NCBI RefSeq assembly: GCF_900167375.1
Contig: NZ_FUWY01000002.1
Location: 372,001 to 436,000 of the forward strand
DNA from: Anaerorhabdus furcosa
Lineage (GTDB): Bacteria; Bacillota_I; Bacilli_A; Erysipelotrichales; Erysipelotrichaceae
DNA: 64,000 nt
Direction of reading: 5' to 3'
The position numbers were made by a program, and so were the translations under genes. The notes under the pieces are model-generated. The model saw only the letters and a list, made by a program, of their open reading frames with translations. It did not search any database and was not told the DNA's origin. Positions 55,958 to 63,068 of the stretch are shown here, piece by piece (within the stretch, counting starts at the first letter, position 1; every line of letters starts with the position of its first letter).

Positions 55958-56824
55958 CTAGGCTTCTTTTTCTATTTCTAAAGCATCATTTAGAGCATCT
56001 TCACTTTCTGATGAAATTTCTATAGAATTTAAATCGAGCCAATCAGCCTCGGGTTTCATTAATAGTCTTGCATTACTATAGGCCATGTCAAGAGTTAAAA
56101 TTGTGTTTGCTCTATATTGATGATTTGATAGTAATTCAATAGCTAGTGCACATTTGAATCCATCCAAATCAATAGGAAGTAAATAAGTGATTTGTTTATT
56201 AAAATATTGAGGAACAACTATTCTGTAGTTCCTCATTATTTTCTTTTTGATTACATGAAATGCTCCGTTAAAAAGTGTAATAAAATATGAAAAACCTTTT
56301 TCGGTAATTTCTTTAGGGAATCTTTCAATATTATCACTAAAAATATGGTTTGTATCGACTCTAATTTCGTAAGATGGATTGAAATACATCTTATTTGGAT
56401 CACTAGCAAAATAATCCGCTACTAATGGGATTGTATTAAAAAAATTCAAGAAGTATCTATCTGATACTAAGTGAAAACCGTATAAATACCATTTTTGTGT
56501 TGAAGTTTGATTTGTATTTTCATTTAACATACATACAATGTCTTCACCACTTTCTGACATTAATCCTGTATTGAATGAAGCAAATTTTCCATCTTCTGTG
56601 AAAATTATTTTATCTTCGTCAACCAATCGATCAAAGGTATGAAGTATATACTGAAATAATATGTCATTTTGAAAAGTACTATCCTTTGTTTGCCATGTTT
56701 CTTTTTCGGCTAATTGTGCAAGATGAGCTAGTTTTCCATTGTACTGTTCCCGGGTACCTAAGAAAGCAACTTGTCGCAACAACGGGGTATTTTCTGTAAC
56801 AGTAATGCCATCGGTAATTTTCAT
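55958..56824 (-). CDS. DUF3825 domain protein
   Basis: A 288-residue protein matching DUF3825: I-L-H-T-F-D-R-L-V-D-E-D-K-I-I-F near residue 66, F-N-T-G-L-M near 88, W-Y-L-Y-G-F near 112 and the signature H-I-F-S-D-N-I-E-R-F-P near 160. No activity is known to me for the family. It follows the repressor and ImmA genes on the same strand (14 bases from ImmA), so it is expressed in the quiescent state, as cargo or defence genes often are. Confidence 0.8.
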   Translation of the reverse strand: MKITDGITVTENTPLLRQVAFLGTREQYNGKLAHLAQLAEKETWQTKDSTFQNDILFQYILHTFDRLVDEDKIIFTEDGKFASFNTGLMSESGEDIVCMLNENTNQTSTQKWYLYGFHLVSDRYFLNFFNTIPLVADYFASDPNKMYFNPSYEIRVDTNHIFSDNIERFPKEITEKGFSYFITLFNGAFHVIKKKIMRNYRIVVPQYFNKQITYLLPIDLDGFKCALAIELLSNHQYRANTILTLDMAYSNARLLMKPEADWLDLNSIEISSESEDALNDALEIEKEA

Positions 56825-56838
56825 AAATCTTCTCCTTA

Positions 56839-57264
56839 TTAAACGCTTTGCGTTATATCCTTTAATAGACCTTTGTTACTGTATATATATAATATTCGCT
56901 TAACAAATTCTTCGGTTATTCCAAAGAATGTTGCCAAGTCATAAACTTCCGTAATTTCTTTTAATATGCATTCCTTTAATTCGTCTATAGGCATAACTAA
57001 TTGTGCTGCGCGATAGTCGGCCCTGTATTCAGCACTTCCTCGGTATAAGTTAGAATGATTAATTGTATAGAGAGTACCTGATATGCAGTGACCTAGTTCA
57101 TGAGCTAGACAAACTATTTTTTCAGATTCAGTTTCGAATTTTGATTCATCGATATTTATGCAAAGCATATCATCAAGTTCTACTGAAAGAGATTTTGTTA
57201 CATTCATTCTTTTGAAAAATACTGGGTAGTTGTTATCATCTGCATAATTTAGTAAGGAATCCAT
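56839..57264 (-). CDS. ImmA/IrrE-family metallopeptidase
   Basis: A 141-residue protein with the zinc motif H-E-L-G-H (His55, Glu56, His59) and the downstream E-Y-R-A-D-Y-R-A acidic segment typical of ImmA. Family knowledge: ImmA cleaves the ImmR-type repressor and so triggers element excision. The repressor gene starts the same operon, eight bases upstream, which fits such a pair. Confidence 0.93.
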   Translation of the reverse strand: MDSLLNYADDNNYPVFFKRMNVTKSLSVELDDMLCINIDESKFETESEKIVCLAHELGHCISGTLYTINHSNLYRGSAEYRADYRAAQLVMPIDELKECILKEITEVYDLATFFGITEEFVKRILYIYSNKGLLKDITQSV

Positions 57265-57271
57265 AATTCAC

Positions 57272-57622
57272 CTACTTATTCTTGTTTTTAATAAATCTCG
57301 CAAAATCAAGAACATCTTGTTTTTGTTCTTCGGTCAAATCCTTCACTTCACCATACAAAGCGAATCGGAAATCGTCGAATGATACATCTGAGTCGACAGA
57401 TGAATTTTTACCATAAATCAAATAATCCATAGAAACATTGAAATAATTCGAAAGCTTTTGAACATATCCCATATTTGGCTCAGTGCGACTGATTTCCCAA
57501 GAAGAAATAGTTTTTCCGCTTACTTCCAATATTTCGCCAAGTTCATCTTGACTAAGGCTCATGGATTCTCTTAGTTTTTTAATTGTTTCTCCAATAACTA
57601 TTTTTCTCATAATGCACCTCAT
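57272..57622 (-). CDS. XRE/cI-type repressor (ImmR-like)
   Basis: A 116-residue protein with an N-terminal HTH (L-R-E-S-M-S-L-S-Q-D-E-L-G-E-I-L, about 8-62) and a short acidic C-terminus with E-E-Q-K-Q-D-V-L-D-F-A-R-F-I. It probably keeps the element silent by binding the operators at 57629-57702 and is a target of the adjacent ImmA protease. The ATG at 57616 is another possible start; the GAGGTGC site supports an ATG close to 57610. Confidence 0.9.
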   Translation of the reverse strand: MRCIMRKIVIGETIKKLRESMSLSQDELGEILEVSGKTISSWEISRTEPNMGYVQKLSNYFNVSMDYLIYGKNSSVDSDVSFDDFRFALYGEVKDLTEEQKQDVLDFARFIKNKNK

Positions 57623-57628
57623 TTAATA

Positions 57629-57709
57629 TCTATATTGTAGAACTATTGCACAAAAAAATCAACAAAATGTAGAAAATAACGTTGACATCTACAAATTGTA
57701 GAATATAAT
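57629..57709. promoter_or_regulatory. Divergent promoter region with repressor operators
   Basis: The plus-strand promoter is TTGACA (57682-57687) and TATAAT (57704-57709), 16 bases apart. An operator dyad (arms TCTACA and TGTAGA, three central bases) at 57688-57702 fills that spacer. A variant dyad TCTATA/TGTAGA is at 57629-57641, in the minus-strand promoter zone, and a TGTAGA half-site is at 57668-57673. Confidence 0.8.
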
Positions 57710-57729
57710 GTAATCAAGGAGGTGGCTAT

Positions 57730-57921
57730 ATGGATAAAGTTAGTTTGAAGTCAGCACGAGTAAATAAAGGCTTAACTCAAGAAGAATTTGCTAAATTAAT
57801 GGGTGTTCATAGGAATACTGTTGCAAGTTGGGAAGCAGATTCTAAAAATATGTCTATTCAAGAAGCTGAAAAAGCTTGCGATGTTTTAGATAAAAAATTC
57901 GAGCAAATTTTTTTCGGTTAA
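57730..57921 (+). CDS. Cro-like HTH regulator
   Basis: A 63-residue XRE protein with an HTH (A-R-V-N-K-G-L-T-Q-E-E-F-A-K-L-M near residue 8-25, then N-T-V-A-S-W-E). It is divergent from the repressor, has an AAGGAGGTGG site and is flanked by two operator dyads. It probably acts as the Cro-type opposing switch protein. Confidence 0.9.
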   Translation: MDKVSLKSARVNKGLTQEEFAKLMGVHRNTVASWEADSKNMSIQEAEKACDVLDKKFEQIFFG

Positions 57922-57923
57922 AT

Positions 57924-57938
57924 TCTACAAAATGTAGA
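57924..57938. promoter_or_regulatory. Third operator dyad after the Cro-like gene
   Basis: A perfect TCTACA-N3-TGTAGA dyad, matching the site inside the promoter at 57688. It lies two bases after the stop codon. Confidence 0.7.
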
Positions 57939-57966
57939 TATTTAACAATTTAAAAGAAAGCAGGTA

Positions 57967-58235
57967 CTTATACTTTATGAGGTAATTAAGGCAAATGAAA
58001 TTAAAATACTGTCTAAAGTTTGTACATGTGAAGAATGTAAAAAAGGAAAGAACCTGAATTTATTTTAAATGATTTTAATGGTAATTATAATCAACATATA
58101 AAATCAAGAGAGTTAAGAGAGTTCTATTTTACAAATTCACTGGATAATGCAATACAGAGATACTTAAGTAACATAAAATCATTAAATTGTTTAAATACTT
58201 ATTTTATAGGAATTCTGCTACAAAAAAATGAATAA
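57967..58235 (+). pseudogene. Frameshifted small gene remnant
   Basis: One frame from about 57967 reads L-Y-E-V-I-K-A-N-E-I-K and then V-C-T-C-E-E-C-K-K-G-K, but has no start codon. A -1 shift at the A6 run at 58039-58044 leads to a second frame running E-P-E-F-I-L-N-D-F to the stop at 58235. The two joined would be a ~90-residue zinc-ribbon-like protein. This could be a decayed gene, an assembly error in the A-run or, less likely, programmed frameshifting. The rest of the 57939-58318 interval shows nothing else clear. Confidence 0.4.
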
Positions 58236-58318
58236 GTACCGAAAACTGCATATAGATAGGTTGTGCATAGTATCTATAATCTGCATCACACATCAAATAA
58301 AAAGAGAGGAAAAATTTA

Positions 58319-58480
58319 ATGGAAAAAGAATGTATTGAAAAAATATTAGAAAATCACTTACTAATATTATCGACGATATCTAATAATTTGACATCTAGTA
58401 GTGAATTAGCGTTAATTGCTGTCGTTACCGACGCTATTAAGGTTACTTCAATAACTTTACTTTTTGTTGAGAAAATTTGA
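58319..58480 (+). CDS. Small hypothetical protein
   Basis: A 53-residue frame with a GAGAGG ribosome site nine bases before the ATG. The product begins M-E-K-E-C-I-E-K-I-L and has a mildly hydrophobic C-terminal half. No family is recognised. Its end overlaps the convergent gene at 58457 by 24 bases. Confidence 0.5.
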   Translation: MEKECIEKILENHLLILSTISNNLTSSSELALIAVVTDAIKVTSITLLFVEKI

Positions 58481-58873
58481 AGTGTTGCTTTTATTATTTA
58501 GTTTATTGACTTTTTGCTGAACAACACTTAATTGATCAATACTACTTGTAATAGTAGAAAGATCTAATGAACCTGTTAAGAAGTCTTTAGTTAAATTAGC
58601 TGTCATTTGGCTACTTGCTTCTTCTTTTTTTAATTGATAGCTTAAGTGCATTTTTTCAATTTCATTACTATGCTCTAGCTTCATTTTTTCAATAGTAGAC
58701 TCAAGCTCTTTATATTTAAGTTCTTGATTATATTTTAACCTTTCAGTCTCTAATTTATTAATAGCTTCGATTTCTTTGATCTTTGATTGATTTGATTTTG
58801 TTGTTGCTAAATATGTAATTAAGCTGGGGATAGTAACAGTTAAAATTGTAAGTATTATTTGATTTAAATCCAT
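58457..58873 (-). CDS. Small membrane protein with coiled coil
   Basis: A 138-residue protein with an N-terminal membrane helix (about 5-25) and a long charged coiled coil (about 30-95) rich in E, K and L, then a Ser/Thr-rich end. It has a GGAGG ribosome site. It is the only minus-strand gene to the right of the regulator switch, so it is probably regulated separately from the operon. Function unknown; an exclusion or membrane-scaffold role is only a guess. Confidence 0.65.
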   Translation of the reverse strand: MDLNQIILTILTVTIPSLITYLATTKSNQSKIKEIEAINKLETERLKYNQELKYKELESTIEKMKLEHSNEIEKMHLSYQLKKEEASSQMTANLTKDFLTGSLDLSTITSSIDQLSVVQQKVNKLNNKSNTSNFLNKK

Positions 58874-58924
58874 TGTGAATCCTCCATTTTAAATATTATA
58901 CCATGGAGAAGAAAGGAATAGTAA

Positions 58925-59116
58925 ATGGAAAAAGAAGTTTATACCATAACAGAATTGAAACAGCTTGGTTATCCTGATGAAATTTGTCGGAACTATACAA
59001 GATCCAAAGGAACACAGGCAATGAGAAATGGATTAAGAGGAAAATGGCTAATACCTAAAGATCATTTTAACACTTGGCTTCAACAACAAAAAAAGAGTTC
59101 CTCACCTGGAAAGTAG
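58925..59116 (+). CDS. Excisionase-like HTH protein
   Basis: A 63-residue protein with the winged-HTH pattern Y-T-I-T-E-L-K-Q-L-G-Y near the N-terminus and K-W-L-I-P-K-D-H-F-N-T-W-L, as in MerR-like excisionases and DUF6462-type proteins. It has an AAAGGA site and is the first gene of the rightward unit. It may direct excision with the integrase, though it lies 3.2 kb away from int. Confidence 0.72.
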   Translation: MEKEVYTITELKQLGYPDEICRNYTRSKGTQAMRNGLRGKWLIPKDHFNTWLQQQKKSSSPGK

Positions 59117-59128
59117 CGAACTCAATCT

Positions 59129-59153
59129 GATGTACAAACTTTTTATGTACATC
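59129..59153. repeat. Palindrome ahead of the clamp/ubiquitin-like operon
   Basis: GATGTACA (59129-59136) and TGTACATC (59146-59153) form a perfect 8-base dyad 32 bases before the next start codon. It may be an operator for the operon that follows. Confidence 0.5.
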
Positions 59154-59184
59154 CTCATTATACAAATTTTAAGGAGGAAAGGCA

Positions 59185-59400
59185 ATGCCTAAAATGAAAC
59201 AAGAAGCATTACAAAAAACAGCAACCAAGAAAAACCCAGTAATCAGTAATGACGATAAGTTGGTTCAAGACTTAATTAAAATATCACTACGATATATGAA
59301 AAAACATAGATTAAGTAACGAACAAGTCAGTGCCTATAAATATGGACTAACTAAACAAGTAAATAAATGCAGCTATGTCGGAAGTATAAGTGATGAATAA
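59185..59400 (+). CDS. Small hypothetical protein
   Basis: A 71-residue basic protein with an AAGGAGGA ribosome site. The start is Lys/Ala-rich and the middle holds a predicted helical segment L-V-Q-D-L-I-K-I-S-L-R-Y-M-K-K. No family is recognised. It overlaps the next small gene. Confidence 0.65.
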   Translation: MPKMKQEALQKTATKKNPVISNDDKLVQDLIKISLRYMKKHRLSNEQVSAYKYGLTKQVNKCSYVGSISDE

Positions 59401-59521
59401 AAGAAGATTGAGAAAGCCTATTAGGCTATTTCTAAAGGGTGTTGCAATCACCATAGGTATTTATATCATGCTTATGTTAATGGCTATATATATATCGGTG
59501 AAACACATGCACAACAATTAA
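59393..59521 (+). CDS. Small membrane protein
   Basis: A 42-residue protein with a basic N-terminus (M-N-K-R-R-L-R-K) and one membrane helix rich in I, M and L. Its ATG lies inside the end of the preceding gene (GATGAATAA), a coupled start. No family is recognised. Confidence 0.55.
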   Translation: MNKRRLRKPIRLFLKGVAITIGIYIMLMLMAIYISVKHMHNN

Positions 59522-59563
59522 GTAAATATAAACACTTAGAAATTCAACAGGAGGAAATGGGAA

Positions 59564-60595
59564 ATGAAGATAAGTGGTAAACATTTCAAACGAGGTATGC
59601 CCAATAACTATATCGCAATCGAAAAAGATTATGTATTGATTCATTCCTTTGATGGAACAACAGGAATCTATCGAATGGAACAAAATGAATTTGGATTACA
59701 AGAAGGTGGAAAAATTGAATTTAATCTTGTAGCAAAGGATTTCAATTTATTATCAAAGTTTAATGAATTGGATGTTGAACTTGTAGGAGATAGTATTTGT
59801 TTTAAAAGCGGTGTATCAAAATTTAAAATACAAAACTATGAACTGAGTCTTAATCGACCAGATACAACAGGTGCTGTTGAAATGAATGTTCCTATTGATA
59901 TTATGAATAAATGTATTGCATTTGCTGATGCAACACGCAAAGAATGTGCTGGTGTGTTAGTCTATGAAAACTCTGTTGTTGGGTCTTCAGGATCAAATAC
60001 ATATAAAAAGGTATTGAAAACAAACACACAAACAATTCATATTCCAGGATCATTCTTAAAAAATTTAGAAAAGGATAATTATTCAATTAAATCAACTGGG
60101 AAAGTTATATTCGCATCAAAGCAGGGGGAAATTGTTTACTCACCATTGTATGAGCAAAAAATTACGATGTTAGAAAATTACGATCCTAAATTTGAAGGAA
60201 TACTATCGATTGATTGCAATGAACTTATAGCACAATTACAAAATATTTCACTTTTTAGCAATCACGTTTGTTTTGAAATAAAAAATGATAAGCTCAATCT
60301 CTTGTCACTTGTTGATGAAGGTATTCACAAAGAGTTTACATCATCAATAAAGATTGTGAAAACTAACATACAAGAATACAAGCAAGTGTTCAGAGTAGAT
60401 CATTTGTTAAAAGTGATAGATGCGGTATCGGCAAAAGAAATAAGCATCGATAAGAATGCATTCATGATGAAAAATGGTGATGAATTATCAGTGACTATGG
60501 TTGTTTCTAATCAAAATTCAGAAGATTTAAAAATTAAAGCAGTTACTGTGAAACCAGGCGAAAACAAGACAGTGGAGGAAATAGAAAATGAATAA
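59564..60595 (+). CDS. Sliding-clamp-like (DNA polymerase III beta-like) protein
   Basis: A 343-residue protein whose three repeated sheet-helix-sheet units resemble the beta clamp: a first unit to ~115, a second with I-P-G-S-F-L-K-N-L and the strand G-K-V-I-F-A-S-K-Q-G near 178, and a third from L-S-I-D-C-N-E-L-I near 213, with a final unit having V-F-R-V-D-H-L-L-K-V-I. No catalytic motif is visible. Length and layout fit beta-clamp proteins (about 365 residues), but sequence identity is low. It heads an operon with the ubiquitin-like gene, which overlaps its stop. It may be a processivity factor for element replication or a platform modified by the cassette. Confidence 0.62.
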   Translation: MKISGKHFKRGMPNNYIAIEKDYVLIHSFDGTTGIYRMEQNEFGLQEGGKIEFNLVAKDFNLLSKFNELDVELVGDSICFKSGVSKFKIQNYELSLNRPDTTGAVEMNVPIDIMNKCIAFADATRKECAGVLVYENSVVGSSGSNTYKKVLKTNTQTIHIPGSFLKNLEKDNYSIKSTGKVIFASKQGEIVYSPLYEQKITMLENYDPKFEGILSIDCNELIAQLQNISLFSNHVCFEIKNDKLNLLSLVDEGIHKEFTSSIKIVKTNIQEYKQVFRVDHLLKVIDAVSAKEISIDKNAFMMKNGDELSVTMVVSNQNSEDLKIKAVTVKPGENKTVEEIENE

Positions 60596-60926
60596 CGATT
60601 TATTTGATGTATTAGGCATGAAGACTGTAGAAACCAAGGAAACAAAAAAGGAAGTAAAAAAAGATACTGTTGTGAGTAAGTCAACAAATGATGCTGAAGA
60701 AAAGAGTTCATCAAAGAAATATGTTTATCCTTTTAAAATTCATTTTGGTGGTGAGACAAGAGATGTTGATCATATCTTTACTGAAGGAGCTGAATACACT
60801 GAATCCGAAATTAAGGAAGCGATGTTAAACCATCAGTTCTATGAATTCTCAGGTGAAGTATCGTTTGATTACAGAGATAAAGACAATGTGCTCATTCCAA
60901 TATTCAAGCACCATAAGAAAGGATAA
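60588..60926 (+). CDS. Ubiquitin-like protein of the PRTRC-C/Prok_Ub type
   Basis: A 112-residue protein. The N-terminal ~46 residues are charged and probably disordered (starting M-N-N-D-L-F-D-V-L). The rest fits the small beta-grasp PRTRC protein C: F-K-I-H-F-G-G-E-T-R-D-V near residue 53, a helix with Y-T-E-S-E-I-K-E-A-M and a strand E-F-S-G-E-V. The protein ends in H-H-K-K-G, so a single Gly is the last residue, as in other members. Family knowledge: E1 and E2 partners are predicted to activate this C-terminus. The E1-like gene follows at once (two bases between them). Confidence 0.8.
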   Translation: MNNDLFDVLGMKTVETKETKKEVKKDTVVSKSTNDAEEKSSSKKYVYPFKIHFGGETRDVDHIFTEGAEYTESEIKEAMLNHQFYEFSGEVSFDYRDKDNVLIPIFKHHKKG

Positions 60927-60928
60927 TT

Positions 60929-61585
60929 ATGAATTATCACTTTTATATCGTTGGTGTCGGTGGAACCGGATCACTTCTAGCACGTGATATGCCCAAACTA
61001 CTGATAGGTAGCAATTGTGAAATGACGTTGATTGATGGTGACATAGTAGAAGGGAAGAACATGAAGCGTCAATCGTATCAAACACAAGATATAGGCGAAA
61101 ATAAAGCGATTGCATTGTCTAAAAAAATCAATACTTTTTATGGAACGAATTGCTATGCAATTGATCGTTACATTACTGAATCTGACTTTTTTGAAGTTAT
61201 TCAAAAAGAAAGTCGCATCCCAGTGATTGTTGGATGTGTTGATAATGATGCAACTAGGAAAGTGTGTGAGAAAGTTGTTAAAAGATTGAAACAGTGTATT
61301 TATATAGATTCAGCAAATTCAGAATATTCAGGAGACATTTATATCTGTGTAAAATCTAACAAAGAAATTAAAGGTGCTTTGCGAGGGAAAACATACAAAT
61401 TAAAAAAAGATAAGCATCCAAATGAATTAAGCTGCCAAGAGCAAGCATCAAAAGGAAATGTTCAATTTCTTATTACCAATAATAAAATGGCGTGTGTTCT
61501 GTTAGAACACATCCATCTATTATTAATAAATCAACTGAAGGTAGGTGTTACAAATGTTGAGCGACTTAAAACAGTACATTACTGA
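60929..61585 (+). CDS. ThiF/E1-like activating enzyme of the PRTRC type
   Basis: A 218-residue protein with the ATP loop G-V-G-G-T-G-S (residues 9-15), L-I-D-G-D (Asp36, Asp38), Asn44 and Arg47 for ATP binding, and V-G-C-V-D-N-D-A-T-R (Asp105, Arg110). Cys169 in E-L-S-C-Q-E-Q is the candidate catalytic cysteine. This is the ThiF/MoeB-type adenylating core without an extra C-terminal domain. It should adenylate the C-terminal Gly of the neighbouring ubiquitin-like protein. The next gene overlaps its end. Confidence 0.9.
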   Translation: MNYHFYIVGVGGTGSLLARDMPKLLIGSNCEMTLIDGDIVEGKNMKRQSYQTQDIGENKAIALSKKINTFYGTNCYAIDRYITESDFFEVIQKESRIPVIVGCVDNDATRKVCEKVVKRLKQCIYIDSANSEYSGDIYICVKSNKEIKGALRGKTYKLKKDKHPNELSCQEQASKGNVQFLITNNKMACVLLEHIHLLLINQLKVGVTNVERLKTVHY

Positions 61586-62417
61586 AGATAGTGATAGTGT
61601 TGATGAGTTTGGTGATTTTATTCGTTTAATCTTGGAGAGAACAAGAAATAATCGATTATTTGATTACTTTGTAGACACATCAAGACAAAATGTATGGGAG
61701 TGTAAGAATCGGCGTGCAGAAATTATTCAGGGATATACTTACGACTATTCTCTGTATGATGATGTTTTTCATGATTTAAATAATAAATATAGTGCGGATG
61801 GAACTGATTATGGATGTGTTAGTGTGGTGCTACTCATGGTGTTGTTTTGTTATTTAGAAGAATCAGATATAAAGATTTACCTGGTGTGTAACTCAAGTGA
61901 TTATTATTGTGACAGCTTAGATCATACTTCAAAGAACACAAATGATGAATTTACAGGCGTTATCACCTATTGGGTTGGTGAGTTGAGAAAATATTTTGGA
62001 ATTAATGAAGATGAAGAATTTATACATTTATTTCGAGGTATCGATAGTGAAACAGGTGAAATAGATGATATGGACAATACTTGTGAGACATTCGGCTCTT
62101 TCTTAGCCATAAAACTTATGAATAAGAGAAAAAGAAGAAAATTTCATCAAGTCATGAAAGCATTGGAATTCGTTAAATTCGATCCAGATACATTTTATGT
62201 TGCGGACGTGGATGCTTATGATGGATATTATGATTCTATAGAAATTTCAAAAGAAAAAGTCGTTGATTTACTGATAAATGTAAAACCAATTAGAACGGCA
62301 GAATTATTTCAAGATGTACTTGTTAGTTATTCTGATGATCTCGAAGAACAACATTCAAGTTCCTTAATAAGCGACATACTGAAAGTTTACCAATCTACAG
62401 TAGAGGTTATTCTATGA
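61554..62417 (+). CDS. Acidic protein of unknown function in the ubiquitin-like cassette
   Basis: A 287-residue protein rich in Asp, Glu and Tyr, with a central hydrophobic stretch (C-V-S-V-V-L-L-M-V-L-F-C-Y-L near residue 92) that is probably a buried helix. No HxH or JAB protease motif is visible. The ATG at 61554 has AGGTAGG eight bases upstream; a GTG at 61545 is possible. It overlaps the E1 gene by 32 bases and the E2-like gene by four. Position suggests that it belongs to the cassette, perhaps as PRTRC protein F or an adaptor; I cannot confirm this. Confidence 0.6.
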   Translation: MLSDLKQYITEDSDSVDEFGDFIRLILERTRNNRLFDYFVDTSRQNVWECKNRRAEIIQGYTYDYSLYDDVFHDLNNKYSADGTDYGCVSVVLLMVLFCYLEESDIKIYLVCNSSDYYCDSLDHTSKNTNDEFTGVITYWVGELRKYFGINEDEEFIHLFRGIDSETGEIDDMDNTCETFGSFLAIKLMNKRKRRKFHQVMKALEFVKFDPDTFYVADVDAYDGYYDSIEISKEKVVDLLINVKPIRTAELFQDVLVSYSDDLEEQHSSSLISDILKVYQSTVEVIL

Positions 62418-63031
62418 AACAAGTTGTCATTAGAATTACTTCAACTAAGCCCGATGCAGAAGTATTAATTGTAGAAAATAATCAACAACTTTTTAAATCA
62501 GTTAGTGCAACTGAAATTTTAAAGCTATTAAAAAAGAAATTTAGTAATTTAACATCCAGTGCTAATAAGCCAAAGGTGTTATCCAAAAATATCTATGCTG
62601 TTGATGTCGGGAAGTATGCAATCGTTCAAAAAGAACAAAAAAGATATGTAACCTATGAAGGAAAATGCTATGATATACAATTTCCCAATTCATTCTATAT
62701 TGTCACATTTACGAACGAAAGAATAGAAAACATTGAAGCTTATTCATTTAAAAAATTTAAAGGTCAAGATACAACGTTATATGAATACCCAATGCCGAAT
62801 ATGCTGACTGAAAGCAAATTATGTATTGGGACTGCAGATAGAAAAATCAAAACAAATGTGGAGAATACTTTAAATTCAATTATAGAAACTGAATTCACAC
62901 ATTCTATTGTCGATGGAATTAAGGGATTTAAAGATACTAAAAAGTACTTTCAATATTTATCTAAAAATCCATTTCCATATGACATGTTAATAAAAACAAA
63001 ATTGAAAGTAGGTGATCTAGTTGATGAATAA
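62414..63031 (+). CDS. E2-like protein of the PRTRC-B/Prok-E2_D type
   Basis: A 205-residue protein. The C-terminal half carries the PRTRC-B pattern Y-E-Y-P-M-P-N near residue 123, then K-L-C-I-G-T with Cys137 as the candidate thioester cysteine, and later E-F-T-H (residues 160-163). The N-terminal half is a mixed sheet with a poorly conserved helix. Family knowledge: Prok-E2_D proteins are predicted E2/UBC-fold members of the PRTRC cassette that lack the usual conserved histidine. Translation is coupled to the gene before it by ATGA. Confidence 0.78.
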   Translation: MKQVVIRITSTKPDAEVLIVENNQQLFKSVSATEILKLLKKKFSNLTSSANKPKVLSKNIYAVDVGKYAIVQKEQKRYVTYEGKCYDIQFPNSFYIVTFTNERIENIEAYSFKKFKGQDTTLYEYPMPNMLTESKLCIGTADRKIKTNVENTLNSIIETEFTHSIVDGIKGFKDTKKYFQYLSKNPFPYDMLIKTKLKVGDLVDE

Positions 63032-63068
63032 GCACATCGTCTTAACTTATTTACTTAGATACATCTAA
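63024..63068 (+). CDS. Candidate 14-codon coupling mini-ORF
   Basis: ATG at 63024 lies inside the end of the E2-like gene (GATGAATAA). The frame runs 14 codons and its TAA shares a base with the ATG of the replication gene (TAATG). The replication gene has no good ribosome site of its own, so this small frame may carry ribosomes to it. Confidence 0.35.
   Translation: MNKHIVLTYLLRYI

Noticed and set aside
61554-62417. JAB-type deubiquitinase expected in a PRTRC cassette
   Set aside because: No HxH...D metal motif is present, so I did not call it a protease.
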